Part shown: positions 1-9,378 of the stretch, in pieces | Layout of the letters: the number at the start of each line of letters is the position of its first letter | How positions within the stretch are numbered: the first letter of the stretch is position 1 | Origin: Terribacillus saccharophilus | GTDB taxonomy: Bacteria > Bacillota > Bacilli > Bacillales > Amphibacillaceae | Length of the DNA stretch: 64,000 bases | NCBI GenBank assembly: GCA_900110015.1 | Contig: FOCD01000001.1 | Coordinates: forward strand, 124,001-188,000 | Direction of reading: 5' to 3' | Position numbers and translations under genes: made by a program | Notes under the pieces: generated by a model | The model's input: the letters and a program-made list of their open reading frames with translations, nothing else | Told to the model about the DNA's origin: nothing | Database searches by the model: none

Positions 1-1
1 C

Positions 2-625
2 AAGGCTATCGAGCAAGCCAGGGAAGAAGCAGAAGAAATTGTTGCTTCTCTTCGAACAATGAAAAATCAAGCCAGTGTCAAGGAGCATGAAATTATTGAA
101 GCCCGTAAACGACTGGAAGGTGCTTCTCCGGAGCTTGCGAAAAAAGGTGCTAAGGCGGCACCGCAAACGAAGGAAAACAAACAGCTAATGCCTGGAGACG
201 AAGTGCTTCTTTTAACTTTGGGACAAAAAGGAACAGTTGTCGAGAAGGTCAGTGACAAAGAATATATGCTTCAAATTGGAATTATGAAAATAAAAGCGAA
301 ACGAAAAGACATCGAGTTCGTAAAGAGACAGGACGTATTAAAAGAAAAGCCGGTTGCAACAGTCAAAGGCTCCGCCTATCATGTGAGCACAGAACTGGAT
401 TTACGCGGAGAACGCTACGAGGATGCACTGCGCCGCGTCGAGAAATATGTGGATGATGCGCTGCTGGCTGGATATCCGCACGTATCGATCATCCACGGTA
501 AAGGAACAGGTGCCCTGCGTACAGGCGTGCAGGAATTAGCCAAACGCCACCGTGCAGTGAAAAATTATCGTTCTGGCGGCATGAATGAAGGCGGAACCGG
601 TGTAACCGTGCTTGAATTTCAGTAA
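2..625 (+). CDS. mutS2: MutS2 family protein, C-terminal part (5' end outside window)
   Basis: The reading frame is already open at base 2 and ends at TAA 625, so only about 207 C-terminal residues are visible. The first part is a Lys/Glu-rich helical stretch, as in the MutS2 coiled coil. A small basic beta-rich segment follows, then a C-terminal Smr domain with the LDLRG motif (bases 413-427) and the HGKGTGALR motif (bases 496-522). MutS2 proteins combine a MutS-like ATPase with an Smr nuclease. They have been linked to suppressing recombination and, in B. subtilis, to rescue of collided ribosomes. The ATPase lies off the left edge. In B. subtilis the next gene is yshE, as here. Identification is secure; the biochemical role comes from the family. 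Confidence 0.93.
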   Translation, partial: KAIEQAREEAEEIVASLRTMKNQASVKEHEIIEARKRLEGASPELAKKGAKAAPQTKENKQLMPGDEVLLLTLGQKGTVVEKVSDKEYMLQIGIMKIKAKRKDIEFVKRQDVLKEKPVATVKGSAYHVSTELDLRGERYEDALRRVEKYVDDALLAGYPHVSIIHGKGTGALRTGVQELAKRHRAVKNYRSGGMNEGGTGVTVLEFQ

Positions 626-645
626 ACAGCGGGGAGTACGGGGTT

Positions 646-1050
646 ATGGAGTCATTTTGGGAAAATACGATTGTCCTGACAGCCGCACGTTATAGCGTAG
701 CGGTACTGAGTATCATCGTGTTTATGGCTATTTTTGAGCTGGTGACTTCCTATAAGAACTGGGAAGAAATCCGCCGGGGAAATTTGTCTGTTGCGATGGC
801 AACAGGCGGTAAGATGTTCGGAATAGCGAACGTGCTTCGCTTCTCCTATGAACATAATGATGGTATTCTCCAGAGCATCATGTGGAGCTCCATTGGTTTT
901 GTTATGCTGCTAATCGGCTATTTTATTTTTGAATTCCTTACGCCGACGTACAAAATCGATACGGAGATCGCTAATGATAACCGGGCGGTCGGATTTATTT
1001 CGCTTGTTATTTCAGTGGGATTATCTTATGTTATAGGAGCAAGTATTTAG
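646..1050 (+). CDS. yshE: YshE-like DUF350 membrane protein
   Basis: This 134-residue, strongly hydrophobic protein has about four transmembrane segments (roughly residues 14-34, 47-65, 78-98 and 112-133) and is typical of DUF350. ATG 646 follows a GGGGAG ribosome-binding site and lies 20 bp after the mutS2 stop, so the two genes are probably cotranscribed. B. subtilis has the DUF350 gene yshE at the same place. No catalytic residues are recognisable and the function is unknown. The charged loop between the first two helices (YKNWEEIRRGN) is the most conserved-looking part. Confidence 0.8.
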   Translation: MESFWENTIVLTAARYSVAVLSIIVFMAIFELVTSYKNWEEIRRGNLSVAMATGGKMFGIANVLRFSYEHNDGILQSIMWSSIGFVMLLIGYFIFEFLTPTYKIDTEIANDNRAVGFISLVISVGLSYVIGASI

Positions 1051-1108
1051 CGCAATGTTTAGGAATGAACGCTTCTAAGCAAACTAGTAGCGTTACGGAC
1101 TTCAGCAG

Positions 1109-1117
1109 TGCTATACT
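1109..1117 (+). promoter_or_regulatory. Possible extended -10 promoter of trxA
   Basis: TGCTATACT gives a TGn extension plus a 5/6 match to TATAAT, 32 bp before the trxA start. No good -35 box lies at the right distance. An own promoter is expected because thioredoxin is made independently of mutS2 in relatives, but this assignment rests on the motif alone. Confidence 0.3.
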
Positions 1118-1149
1118 CGATGAAAGCTTTTATTTAGGAGGAATTTATT

Positions 1150-1464
1150 ATGGCAATTGTAAATGCTACTGATTCAAACTTTAATACAGAAACAAGCCAA
1201 GGACTTGTCCTTGCTGACTTTTGGGCAACTTGGTGCGGACCTTGTAAAATGATCGCGCCAGTATTGGAAGAAATCGACGGCGAAATGAGCGATAAAGTTA
1301 AAATCGTAAAACTTGACGTAGATGAGAACCAAGCTACTGCTGGTAAATTCGGCGTAATGAGCATCCCAACATTGCTTCTTTTCAAAGATGGCGAAGTTGT
1401 AGATCAAGTAATTGGCTACCAGCCGAAAGAAGCTCTTGTTGAGCTTGTTAACAAACACGCGTAA
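1150..1464 (+). CDS. trxA: Thioredoxin
   Basis: This 104-residue cytosolic thiol-disulfide reductant has the standard length and fold signature. The active site WCGPC has its cysteines at residues 29 and 32, and the cis-proline lies in the SIPTLLLF segment. It keeps cytoplasmic proteins reduced and supplies electrons to ribonucleotide reductase and related enzymes, itself recharged by thioredoxin reductase. ATG 1150 follows a textbook AGGAGGAA site. A rho-independent terminator follows, so trxA is probably a single-gene unit between yshE and uvrC, the order found in B. subtilis and relatives. Confidence 0.98.
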   Translation: MAIVNATDSNFNTETSQGLVLADFWATWCGPCKMIAPVLEEIDGEMSDKVKIVKLDVDENQATAGKFGVMSIPTLLLFKDGEVVDQVIGYQPKEALVELVNKHA

Positions 1465-1478
1465 GCATTAGACATGAG

Positions 1479-1512
1479 ATCCCTTGTTACATTCTTGTAG
1501 CAAGGGTTCCTT
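1479..1512 (+). terminator. Terminator after trxA
   Basis: A stem of ten pairs with one G-U (1481-1490 with 1497-1506) and a 6-base loop is followed by a T-rich tract (TTCCTTTAT). Confidence 0.8.
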
Positions 1513-1543
1513 TATGTAAAGCACTAGAAAAAGGGGAAAGCGC

Positions 1544-3358
1544 ATGAACAAGACGATAACTGATAAACTCGCTGTTCTGCCGCCGCAGCCTGGCTGTTAT
1601 TTGATGAAGGATAAAAACGGGACGGTCATTTATGTCGGAAAGTCCAAGCTCCTCCGCAACCGGGTCAGGTCCTATTTCACCGGTGCGCATGACCGCAAGA
1701 CACAGCGGCTCGTCGCGGAAATCGTGGATTTCGAATATATTGTTACCTCCTCCGAAATTGAAGCACTCATCCTTGAAATGAATTTAATCAAAAAATATGA
1801 TCCAAAATATAATATCCTCTTGAAGGATGATAAGACATATCCATATTTGAAAATTACAGCAGAAGAACAGCCGCGTTTGCTGGTGACACGAAAAGTGAAA
1901 AAAGATAAAGGCAAGTACTTTGGACCATATCCGAACGTAATCGCAGCCCGGGAGACAAAGAAGCTGCTGGATAGACTGTACCCGCTGCGCAAATGTAATA
2001 CAATGCCAGACCGTGTCTGCTTGTATTATCACATGCACCAGTGTCTTGGTCCTTGTGTCTATCCTGTTTCTCAGGAGACGAACCGGAATATCGTACAGAA
2101 TATCACGACATTCCTAAACGGCGGACACCATCAGATTAAGAAGGACTTACGTCAGAAGATGCAGGAAGCTTCTGAAGAGCTCGATTTTGAGCGTGCAAAG
2201 GAGCTGCGTGACCAAATTCAGCATATTGAATCTGTCATGGAGCAGCAGAAGATGACATTGACGGATCAAACAGACCGTGATGTATTCGGCTTTGCCTATG
2301 ACAAAGGCTGGATGTGTGTACAAGTATTCTTCATCCGCCAAGGTAAATTGATCGAACGTGATGTGAGTATGTTCCCATTCTTCGATGAACCAGAGGAAAC
2401 ATTCCTTACATTTGTCGGACGTTTCTATCTGCACCAAAACCATTTGCTGCCAAAGCAAGTGCTCGTTCCGATCGGTACGAACGTAGAGGGATTACAGCAG
2501 CTTTTGGAAACAGATGTTGCCATTCCATACCGCGGCCGAAAGAAAGAGCTTGTAGAGCTTGCTGGAAAGAATGCAAAGATAGCCATTAAAGAAAAATTCT
2601 CACTTATAGAGCGTGATGAGGACCGGACAATCAAGGCGGTCGAATCGCTTGGAGAGAAGCTCAATATAGCAACACCCCACCGTATTGAGGCATTCGATAA
2701 CTCCAACATCCAAGGTAGTGATCCGGTATCTGCAATGATTGTCTTTACCGATGGCCGTCCGGATAAGAAGGAGTATCGAAAGTACAAGATACGTGATGTA
2801 AAAGGCCCCGATGATTACGACACGATGCGAGAAGTCATTCGCAGGCGTTATAAACGGGTGCTGCAGGACAATTTGCCGCTGCCTGACCTAATTGTCATTG
2901 ACGGTGCAAAAGGGCAGATGAGCGCAGCAATCGAAGTACTGGAAGACGAACTGGGACTTGATATACCAGTTTGCGGCCTTGCTAAGGATGATAAGCACCG
3001 TACAAGTGAATTGCTGTATGGGACACCGCCACAAGTTGTCGATTTCGAACGGAATGCTCAAGATTTCTATTTGGTGCAGCGTATTCAAGACGAAGTACAC
3101 CGATTCGCAATCAGCTTCCACCGCCAGTTGCGTGGAAAGAGTGCAATAAAATCGAAGCTTGACGATATTCCGGGTGTTGGCGAGAAGCGCAGAAGATTGC
3201 TCATGCGTCACTTTAAATCAGTGACAGCTATTCAAGAAGCAAGCGTTGAAGAAATTGCCAAGCTAGGAATCCCGGCACCAACAGCACAAGTTATTTTGAA
3301 CCATTTGAATAATCCTGAAGAAGTTACTGAAGAACAGGAAGAAGGAGACCAGGCCTAA
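1544..3358 (+). CDS. uvrC: Excinuclease ABC subunit C
   Basis: At 604 residues this is normal UvrC length. In order: an N-terminal GIY-YIG-type nuclease domain (about residues 15-95, with PGCYLM and IYVGKSK), a Cys-rich patch near 145-165, a UVR motif for UvrB contact (about 200-235), the RNase H-like nuclease core for the 5' incision (about 380-540, including FDNSNIQG and VIDGAKGQ), and C-terminal helix-hairpin-helix repeats (about 550-590, [12 protein letters not shown]). UvrC makes both incisions around bulky DNA lesions in complex with UvrB. ATG 1544 follows AAAAGGGGAAAG. The gene has its own strong terminator. Confidence 0.98.
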   Translation: MNKTITDKLAVLPPQPGCYLMKDKNGTVIYVGKSKLLRNRVRSYFTGAHDRKTQRLVAEIVDFEYIVTSSEIEALILEMNLIKKYDPKYNILLKDDKTYPYLKITAEEQPRLLVTRKVKKDKGKYFGPYPNVIAARETKKLLDRLYPLRKCNTMPDRVCLYYHMHQCLGPCVYPVSQETNRNIVQNITTFLNGGHHQIKKDLRQKMQEASEELDFERAKELRDQIQHIESVMEQQKMTLTDQTDRDVFGFAYDKGWMCVQVFFIRQGKLIERDVSMFPFFDEPEETFLTFVGRFYLHQNHLLPKQVLVPIGTNVEGLQQLLETDVAIPYRGRKKELVELAGKNAKIAIKEKFSLIERDEDRTIKAVESLGEKLNIATPHRIEAFDNSNIQGSDPVSAMIVFTDGRPDKKEYRKYKIRDVKGPDDYDTMREVIRRRYKRVLQDNLPLPDLIVIDGAKGQMSAAIEVLEDELGLDIPVCGLAKDDKHRTSELLYGTPPQVVDFERNAQDFYLVQRIQDEVHRFAISFHRQLRGKSAIKSKLDDIPGVGEKRRRLLMRHFKSVTAIQEASVEEIAKLGIPAPTAQVILNHLNNPEEVTEEQEEGDQA

Positions 3359-3377
3359 TACAGGCCTGGTTTTTTTA
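3348..3377 (+). terminator. Terminator overlapping the uvrC stop
   Basis: Perfect 9-bp arms (3348-3356 and 3362-3370) are followed by TTTTTTT. The left arm contains part of the last codons, so the gene ends inside its own terminator. Confidence 0.92.
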
Positions 3378-3494
3378 GTACTAATTTAGAGAACATAGCT
3401 GATGTTTCAATTTTCATGATCTATGATATACTTTGATTAACATAAATTACCAATTAAGTTTGATTGATTCAATCTTTAAGAGAGGTGAAATAGG

Positions 3495-3917
3495 ATGAGT
3501 AACTATGAAGTATTACTTAATACATTCCCTACTTCAGATGAATACGTATATTTGTGTTCAAGTGTGGGATGGGAGAATTTCATGAATTTTGAGGTTGCAG
3601 AGACTTCTATCCGTAATTCCGTATTCTCTGTAATTGTTAAAGAAAATCACAATATCATCGGAATGGGTAGGGTTGTAGGGGATGGTGCTGTATATTTCTA
3701 TATTCAGGACATAGTAGTTCATCCTGAGCACCAAGGAAAAGGCATTGGTGAAAACATTATGAGTGCTTTAATGACATACCTTCAAGAGAATGCACCGGAT
3801 AAAGCATTTATAGGGTTATTTGCTTCAAAAGGAAAAGAAGCGTTTTATGAGAGATATGATTTTAAAAATTACTCTCCTAATATGACAGGAATGTTTAAAG
3901 TTATTTCTCACGATTAA
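3495..3917 (+). CDS. GNAT family N-acetyltransferase
   Basis: This 140-residue protein has the GNAT acetyl-CoA signature in motif A: a beta strand (DIVVHPEH) followed by the Q-x-x-G-x-G loop (QGKGIGENIM, about residues 80-89). The C-terminal AFYERYDF motif is typical of the family. It should transfer an acetyl group from acetyl-CoA to an amine; the substrate cannot be read from sequence. ATG 3495 follows GAGAGGTGAAATAGG. The preceding intergenic region is AT-rich and the gene is probably transcribed alone or with the next one. Confidence 0.85.
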   Translation: MSNYEVLLNTFPTSDEYVYLCSSVGWENFMNFEVAETSIRNSVFSVIVKENHNIIGMGRVVGDGAVYFYIQDIVVHPEHQGKGIGENIMSALMTYLQENAPDKAFIGLFASKGKEAFYERYDFKNYSPNMTGMFKVISHD

Positions 3918-3984
3918 GTAAGTACATAAGATAACAGTTTTATTGGTCCAAGCAAAATTAAACATAAAGAAAAAGAGGAGATAT

Positions 3985-4431
3985 ATGAAAGAAGGAAAAT
4001 ATTTCGCTATGCCCATATCATACCATCGCCAGCTTGTGCAAGCTGTTGTGAAGGAGCGATGGATAAAAACGACAGGCGAATTGTTAGCACTTCGTTTGAT
4101 GGAGCCGTTTCCTTATACAGATTTGGGGCGCATGATAGCAGATCACTCAATGACAGATGAATTGGATTTAGCTGATTGGAATGCATATTGGATGGAAATC
4201 GCAGGTGCCGTGTATCATCTGAGAAGAAGTAAACTTCCTGAAAAGAGATTGATTTATTGCTGCAACCTCAATTTCTTTTCACAGCATCCAGAGTGTGGAA
4301 ATCAGAATGAGGTTTTATCAAAAGAATATCCTGAGTTCGCTCGTGAGTTCAGGGAATATGAGCGTGCTCGTTTTTATGTGTTGTTCTTTTATTATAAATG
4401 GGCCTCTGGACAGAAGTACTTGAATAAGTAA
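3985..4431 (+). CDS. Hypothetical protein
   Basis: This 148-residue soluble protein is not recognised. Start ATG 3985 is preferred because it follows AAAGAGGAG at good spacing; an in-frame ATG at 3943 lacks a ribosome-binding site. It is rich in aromatics (many Tyr, Trp and Phe) with a short Cys cluster (CCNLNFF, then HPECGNQ) around residues 92-107 and no signal peptide or membrane helix. It lies 67 bp after the GNAT gene on the same strand, so cotranscription is possible. No function is proposed. Confidence 0.55.
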   Translation: MKEGKYFAMPISYHRQLVQAVVKERWIKTTGELLALRLMEPFPYTDLGRMIADHSMTDELDLADWNAYWMEIAGAVYHLRRSKLPEKRLIYCCNLNFFSQHPECGNQNEVLSKEYPEFAREFREYERARFYVLFFYYKWASGQKYLNK

Positions 4432-4628
4432 TCCTCGATATGGCAATTGAACGCTTTCTCTACTAAAAGAATCGGACCAACAAAGATTGTCTAGATATTC
4501 CCAAAGTTCACTAAATGTTGAGTCGGGTTAATTGTTTTCTGACTTTATAAAGGAACATAGAATACTGTAGACATGGAAGTTTAGTTTGATTTGAGTTTAT
4601 AACTTGGAAAATAACAAGGAGTGAAATG

Positions 4629-4895
4629 ATGGGGTTTTATGGCTTACTTTTTTTAGGTGTAGCTGTAGGAGCTATAGTTTGTGCTATAGCATGTGTATTT
4701 AATAAGCAAACCAAATATCATATTCCTTTAGTAATACCTAGTATTTGTTTTGGTATCTTAATCATAGCGGCAGGATTATTAGTGGGGGCTTGGAATGGCA
4801 TGAGTATCTCCGTTATCGGACTTGGGACTATGGCGTTCACTATCCTGCCAGCGGTCAGCATAATGGTTAATCGATATCAAAGTAAGAAGGGATAA
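4629..4895 (+). CDS. Small hydrophobic membrane protein
   Basis: This 88-residue protein is almost all transmembrane: three segments at about residues 3-22, 31-53 and 56-79, ending in a short basic tail (NRYQSKKG). ATG 4629 is chosen because AAGGAG lies 7 bp upstream; the adjacent ATG 4626 would be too close. Size and topology recall the small YesK-like proteins of bacilli, but I cannot confirm this. It sits 59 bp before another small membrane protein on the same strand. Confidence 0.5.
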   Translation: MGFYGLLFLGVAVGAIVCAIACVFNKQTKYHIPLVIPSICFGILIIAAGLLVGAWNGMSISVIGLGTMAFTILPAVSIMVNRYQSKKG

Positions 4896-4954
4896 CATTG
4901 CTAGCGCAAAGCAATGCAGATTTGGTTCAAAGCGGATGGAAGTGAGTGTGGCTA

Positions 4955-5248
4955 ATGAGTTACAAGAAATTTTTCAAAGGTCCTGCTACTATAAGCACCT
5001 TGTGTGCATTATTGTCTTTAACACTCGGTACACTTAATTTGCTGCTTATCAAGTTCACCCCCGAATTATGGAAACAACTGAACTTCTTAGAAGGCTTTGT
5101 TATTAATACTGTAGTATTTGGCACACTGATTAGTTTTATTTTTTCCTTCTTTGCGCCTGATAAAGAAGTGAGGATAACTCTTATCTTATCTACTTTAGTA
5201 ATGGGTCTTACATTATGCCCCATTACTGTTGTAACAGGTATTTTTTAA
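4955..5248 (+). CDS. Small hydrophobic membrane protein
   Basis: This 97-residue protein has three hydrophobic segments (about residues 10-32, 47-66 and 73-95) separated by short charged turns (FFAPDKEVR). ATG 4955 is chosen over an in-frame GTG 4946 because GGAAGTGAG lies upstream at usable spacing. It is probably paired with the preceding membrane protein, with similar size and topology. A strong bidirectional terminator follows. Function unknown. Confidence 0.5.
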   Translation: MSYKKFFKGPATISTLCALLSLTLGTLNLLLIKFTPELWKQLNFLEGFVINTVVFGTLISFIFSFFAPDKEVRITLILSTLVMGLTLCPITVVTGIF

Positions 5249-5259
5249 GATGAAATTAA

Positions 5260-5291
5260 AAAATGACGTGTGAAATCCACACGTCATTTCT
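5260..5291. terminator. Bidirectional terminator
   Basis: Eleven-base-pair arms (AATGACGTGTG and its complement) enclose a 5-base loop, with A-run on the left and T-run on the right. It sits between convergent genes and can serve both. Confidence 0.88.
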
Positions 5292-5311
5292 TCTATGATA
5301 TTTTGAATCCA

Positions 5312-5755
5312 TTAATCTTCCTTAGCAAAATAAACATTAAACTGTACATGTTCCTTTTTCGGTACGTTTTCGTCCACGCATTCACAAGCGAGCTCCTTGA
5401 TCTGCTCGATGCTTGCAGCTAGGAAACCTGCTTCCATTCGGTATTCTTGTCCGACTCCGACATTCCATCTATGTACGACTGGTGCCCCAGAGAGTTCAAA
5501 TGTCATTTCATGTCGTTTCTGTTTGATAAGGCTCAGGTTGCCCCAGCCCATCTGGATGAAAAAGTCTTCAACTTGTTCCATGGATGTTGGGTTTACTTTC
5601 CGTGCCAGTTTTTTACCCATCACGTAAAGGATGGAGGAAGCATTCTCACCTAATAAGTCTGGTAAACTGACAAAACGCAATATATCATGGCCGGCTCCAT
5701 GAGTGATGAGCTGTTCCATATAATCCTTGTCGAATTCTTGCATTTTCTTTTGCAT
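5312..5755 (-). CDS. yslB: YslB-like DUF2507 protein
   Basis: This 147-residue soluble protein resembles B. subtilis YslB (DUF2507), which also adjoins the sdh operon. The segment around residues 60-75 (EQVEDFFIQMGWGNLSL) and the Glu-rich C-terminus match that family as I know it; they resemble the small V4R/heme-NO-binding-like folds, but no cofactor residue is evident. ATG 5755 follows GAAAGGAAG. It is transcribed away from sdhC, with about 300 bp of shared upstream DNA. Function unknown. Confidence 0.75.
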   Translation of the reverse strand: MQKKMQEFDKDYMEQLITHGAGHDILRFVSLPDLLGENASSILYVMGKKLARKVNPTSMEQVEDFFIQMGWGNLSLIKQKRHEMTFELSGAPVVHRWNVGVGQEYRMEAGFLAASIEQIKELACECVDENVPKKEHVQFNVYFAKED

Positions 5756-5929
5756 GCATGTCTTCCTTTCCAGCTTGTTGCAATTACAAAGTATCTTTAC
5801 TCACTTTACCATGAAAACCGGGTAAACTGCCAATGTCTTTTGGCTGAATTGACAATGTTTATGAAACTGACAAAATTCGTCGTGAATCGTAAGAATTATA
5901 TAAAATAAAAAAAGAGATTAGTAATTTTT

Positions 5930-5943
5930 TTAAAGCGTTTTCT
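5930..5943 (+). promoter_or_regulatory. CcpA (cre)-like site overlapping the sdh -35 box
   Basis: TTAAAGCGTTTTCT matches 12 of 14 positions of the palindromic cre TGAAAGCGNTTTCA. Its last base is the first base of the -35 hexamer, so a bound repressor would block RNA polymerase. Glucose repression of sdhCAB is known in B. subtilis; that CcpA acts here is inference. Confidence 0.5.
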
Positions 5944-5971
5944 TGACGCCTAAATTTGATAGTTATACAAT
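5943..5971 (+). promoter_or_regulatory. Sigma-A promoter of sdhCAB
   Basis: TTGACG, a 17-bp spacer and TACAAT give 5/6 matches at both hexamers. Transcription would start near 5978, leaving a leader of about 95 nt before sdhC ATG 6074. Confidence 0.75.
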
Positions 5972-6073
5972 AATATTGTTAATAACGGATTCGGTTTTCA
6001 TTCGGTTTTATTTTTAATCGAATATGAAAACGCAATCATTCTGTTAATTCAGAGAGCTATTGAGGGGGTACGT

Positions 6074-6694
6074 ATGAACGAGAATCGAGAGTTTTTCTAC
6101 CGCAGGCTTCATTCGTTGTTAGGAGTGCTTCCAATTGGAATCTTCCTTATTCAGCATTTGGTCATTAACCACTTTGCTGCGTACGGAAGCGGCAGCTTCA
6201 ATACTGCTGCTGGTTTCATGCACAATCTTCCATTCCGCTTTGTGCTTGAATGGGTCGTCATCTACATACCGATCTTGTATCATGCCATTCTCGGTGTGTA
6301 CATCGTACTGACAGGTAAGAACAATACAAGAAGATATGGATACTTCCGGAACCTGATGTTTCTGCTGCAACGGATCACTGGTATCGTGACACTGATTTTC
6401 ATCGCATGGCATGTCTATCAAACTCGCGTTATTACAATCTTCACGCAGGAAACAATCGATTTTGACTTTATGGAAGCCATTCTGACTCAGCCATTTTTCT
6501 TCTGGTTCTACTTGATTGGCGTCATTTCCACAACGTTCCACTTCGCGAACGGACTATGGAGCTTCCTGGTTACTTGGGGAATCACAGTATCTCCGCGTTC
6601 CCAGCGAATCGCGACATATGCGACGCTGCTTGTGTTCCTTGGCGTAACGTATTTGGGGGTACGCTCTTTGCTGGCATTCGGCATGGGCGTATAA
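6074..6694 (+). CDS. sdhC: Succinate dehydrogenase cytochrome b558 subunit
   Basis: This 206-residue membrane anchor has five transmembrane helices and is of the Bacillus type-B kind, in which a single subunit binds two haems. Candidate axial histidines lie in the helices (FYRRLHSLLG, QHLVINHF, YHAILG, AWHVYQT, FHFANGLW). It anchors the SdhAB dimer to the inner face of the membrane and passes electrons to menaquinone. ATG 6074 follows TTGAGGGGG. It is the first gene of a three-gene operon; sdhA starts 32 bp after its stop. Confidence 0.96.
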   Translation: MNENREFFYRRLHSLLGVLPIGIFLIQHLVINHFAAYGSGSFNTAAGFMHNLPFRFVLEWVVIYIPILYHAILGVYIVLTGKNNTRRYGYFRNLMFLLQRITGIVTLIFIAWHVYQTRVITIFTQETIDFDFMEAILTQPFFFWFYLIGVISTTFHFANGLWSFLVTWGITVSPRSQRIATYATLLVFLGVTYLGVRSLLAFGMGV

Positions 6695-6726
6695 GATAGC
6701 GGCTTTAAGAGAGGGGACTTAAAGAT

Positions 6727-8496
6727 ATGAGTAAACGAAATATAGTTGTTGTCGGCGGGGGTCTTGCAGGCTTGATGGCAACCATCAAAGCAGCAGAAGC
6801 CGGCGTTCATGTAGATTTGTTATCCATTGTTCCGGTAAAACGCTCCCACTCCGTTTGTGCTCAGGGAGGCATCAACGGAGCGGTCAATACAAAGGGGGAA
6901 GGTGACTCCACTTGGGAGCATTTCGATGACACGGTTTACGGCGGTGACTTCCTTGCCAATCAAGGGCCTGTTAAAGGAATGTGTGATGCAGCACCAAGTA
7001 TCATCCATATGCTCGACCGGATGGGTGTTATGTTTAACCGTACACCAGAAGGACTGCTTGATTTCCGACGTTTTGGGGGTACGCAATATCACCGGACAGC
7101 GTATGCCGGTGCAACGACTGGTCAGCAGTTGCTTTATGCTCTTGATGAGCAAGTGCGGCGCTATGAGACTGCAGGTTTGGTAACAAAATATGAGGGCTGG
7201 GAATTCGTTCATGCCATCATTGATGAAGAAGGTGTCGGACGCGGTATCCTGACACAGAACATCCAATCCCATGAATTGCGCGCGTTGCGGGCAGATGCTG
7301 TCATCATGGCGACAGGCGGTCCTGGTATCATTTTCGGAAAATCGACGAACTCGATCATCAACACAGGTTCTGCTGCTGGAGCTTTGTATGAGCAAGGTGC
7401 AATTTATGCGAATGGAGAGTTCATTCAGATTCATCCTACAGCCATACCTGGTGATGATAAACTCCGTCTCATGAGTGAATCAGCACGCGGAGAAGGCGGC
7501 CGTGTCTGGACGTATAAAGATGGAGAGCCTTGGTACTTCCTTGAAGAAAAATATCCGGCATACGGAAACTTGGTGCCGCGTGATATTGCAACTCGAGAAA
7601 TCTTCGATGTGTGTGTGAACCAGAAGCTCGGCATCAATGGCGAAAACATGGTTTACCTTGATTTGTCTCATAAGGATCCAAAAGAATTGGATGTCAAACT
7701 GGGCGGTATCATTGAGATTTATGAAAAATTCGCAGGTGATGATCCGCGTAAGGTTCCAATGAAAATCTTCCCAGCAGTCCATTACTCTATGGGCGGTCTT
7801 TGGATCAGTGATGATCAGATGACAAACATTCCAGGAATCTTTGCAGCTGGGGAATGCGATTACTCCCAGCATGGTGCAAACCGTCTTGGTGCGAACTCCC
7901 TTCTGTCAGCAATTTACGGCGGAATGGTTGCCGGCCCAAATGCAATCAAATATATAGACGGACTGGATAAGCATGCTGATGATATTTCCAGCAAACTATT
8001 CGATGATGCACTTGCAAAAGAGCAAGCAAACTTCGATAAGATGATTAAGATGGACGGAAAAGAAAATGCGTACAAGCTGCATCGTGAGCTAGGTGAGTGG
8101 ATGACAGATAACGTGACAGTGGTCCGTGAAAACAGCAAATTGCTTAAAACGGATGACAAATTGCAAGAGCTGCAAGAACGCTGGAACCATATCAACATTC
8201 ATGATACATCGCTTTGGAGCAACCAAGGCGTCATGTTCACACGCCAGCTGAAGAACATGCTGCATTTGGCTCGTGTAATGACAATAGGCGCTTACATGCG
8301 GAATGAAAGCCGCGGCGCCCATTACAAACCAGAGTTCCCAGAGCGGAACGATGCAGAATTCCTTAAGACTACTATGGCTAGATATGATGAAACAACAAAC
8401 TCACCAGATATCTACTACGAAGAAGTCGACACTTCCTATATCAAGCCGAGAAAACGTGACTATAGCGCCGCGAAAGCGAAGGAGGCAAAAGCATAA
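6727..8496 (+). CDS. sdhA: Succinate dehydrogenase flavoprotein subunit
   Basis: This 589-residue protein has the N-terminal FAD-binding Rossmann motif (VVVGGGLAGLMA), the covalent FAD histidine region (KRSHSVCAQGGING), the substrate-binding HPTAIPGD segment, and the active-site HRLGANSLL-type motif (GANRLGANSLL near residue 380-390). It oxidises succinate to fumarate on the cytoplasmic face and passes electrons to SdhB. Length is normal for the Bacillus enzyme. ATG 6727 follows GAGAGGGGACTT. The stop codon overlaps the sdhB start by one base (TAATG), which suggests translational coupling. Confidence 0.98.
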   Translation: MSKRNIVVVGGGLAGLMATIKAAEAGVHVDLLSIVPVKRSHSVCAQGGINGAVNTKGEGDSTWEHFDDTVYGGDFLANQGPVKGMCDAAPSIIHMLDRMGVMFNRTPEGLLDFRRFGGTQYHRTAYAGATTGQQLLYALDEQVRRYETAGLVTKYEGWEFVHAIIDEEGVGRGILTQNIQSHELRALRADAVIMATGGPGIIFGKSTNSIINTGSAAGALYEQGAIYANGEFIQIHPTAIPGDDKLRLMSESARGEGGRVWTYKDGEPWYFLEEKYPAYGNLVPRDIATREIFDVCVNQKLGINGENMVYLDLSHKDPKELDVKLGGIIEIYEKFAGDDPRKVPMKIFPAVHYSMGGLWISDDQMTNIPGIFAAGECDYSQHGANRLGANSLLSAIYGGMVAGPNAIKYIDGLDKHADDISSKLFDDALAKEQANFDKMIKMDGKENAYKLHRELGEWMTDNVTVVRENSKLLKTDDKLQELQERWNHINIHDTSLWSNQGVMFTRQLKNMLHLARVMTIGAYMRNESRGAHYKPEFPERNDAEFLKTTMARYDETTNSPDIYYEEVDTSYIKPRKRDYSAAKAKEAKA

Positions 8497-9272
8497 TGGA
8501 AGCGACGAAAACGAAGCAAGAGACGATTACAATCATTGTGACGCGTCAAAATGATCCGAGTAGCGCCCCTTATGAAGAAACCTTCCATGTACCATACCGG
8601 GAGAATATGAACGTCATCTCTGCTTTGATGGAGATCCGGAGAAACCCGGTGAATGCGGAAGGTAAGGAAACGACACCAATCTATTGGGATATGAACTGTC
8701 TGGAAGAAGTCTGCGGAGCATGTTCCATGGTTATTAACGGTACACCAAGGCAGTCTTGTGCAGCGCTTATCGATAAACTGGAGCAGCCAATCCGCCTTGA
8801 GCCGATGGCCACGTTCCCGATTATCCGTGACTTGGCAGTGGACCGTTCCCAAATGTTCGACAGCCTGAAAAAAGTCAAAGCTTGGGTGCCGATTGATGGT
8901 ACGTATGATCTCGGACCTGGTCCACGTATGCCAGAGAAGAAAAGACAATGGGCATATGAGCTTTCCAAATGCATGACTTGCGGCGTGTGCTTGGAAGCAT
9001 GCCCGAATGTAAATGATAAATCCGATTTCATTGGTCCAGCTCCGATTTCCCAAGTACGTTTGTTCAACTCACATCCGACTGGAGCAATGAATAAAGCGGA
9101 ACGCCTAGAAGCATTGATGGGTGAAGGCGGCATCGGCAGCTGCGGTAACTCACAGAACTGCGTCCAGGTTTGCCCGAAAGGTATTCCATTGACAACGTCC
9201 ATCGCCGAGTTGAACCGTGCAACGAATATCCAGTCGTTCAAGAACTTCTTTGGAAGTGACACGAACTACTAA
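8496..9272 (+). CDS. sdhB: Succinate dehydrogenase iron-sulfur subunit
   Basis: This 258-residue protein carries cysteines for three Fe-S clusters: the [2Fe-2S] set in the N-terminal domain (CLEEVCGACSMV with a distal QSC), and C-terminal ferredoxin-like motifs CMTCGVCLEACP and CGNSQNCVQVCPKG for the [4Fe-4S] and [3Fe-4S] clusters. It relays electrons from SdhA flavin to SdhC haem and menaquinone. The start overlaps the sdhA stop by one base, and a strong terminator closes the operon just downstream. Confidence 0.98.
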   Translation: MEATKTKQETITIIVTRQNDPSSAPYEETFHVPYRENMNVISALMEIRRNPVNAEGKETTPIYWDMNCLEEVCGACSMVINGTPRQSCAALIDKLEQPIRLEPMATFPIIRDLAVDRSQMFDSLKKVKAWVPIDGTYDLGPGPRMPEKKRQWAYELSKCMTCGVCLEACPNVNDKSDFIGPAPISQVRLFNSHPTGAMNKAERLEALMGEGGIGSCGNSQNCVQVCPKGIPLTTSIAELNRATNIQSFKNFFGSDTNY

Positions 9273-9285
9273 AGTTAAATACTAC

Positions 9286-9321
9286 AAAAAACGGAGCTCC
9301 TCATATGGAGTTCCGTTTTTC
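9286..9321 (+). terminator. Terminator of sdhCAB
   Basis: A 13-bp stem with one G-U (AAAACGGAGCTCC with GGAGTTCCGTTTT) and loop TCATAT is followed by a T run. Confidence 0.92.
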
Positions 9322-9378
9322 ATTCTGTTATTGTATAAGTGTAGCTTCCATATTCTTACTAAAAAAGGAGATGTACTT

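Noticed and set aside
8460-9053. Long minus-strand frame opposite sdhB
   Set aside because: Antisense shadow of a well-supported gene; composition unlike a real protein.
9217-9378. Upstream extension of the small membrane gene into sdhB
   Set aside because: The frame is open but crosses the sdh terminator; the GTG at 9379 has a proper ribosome-binding site.
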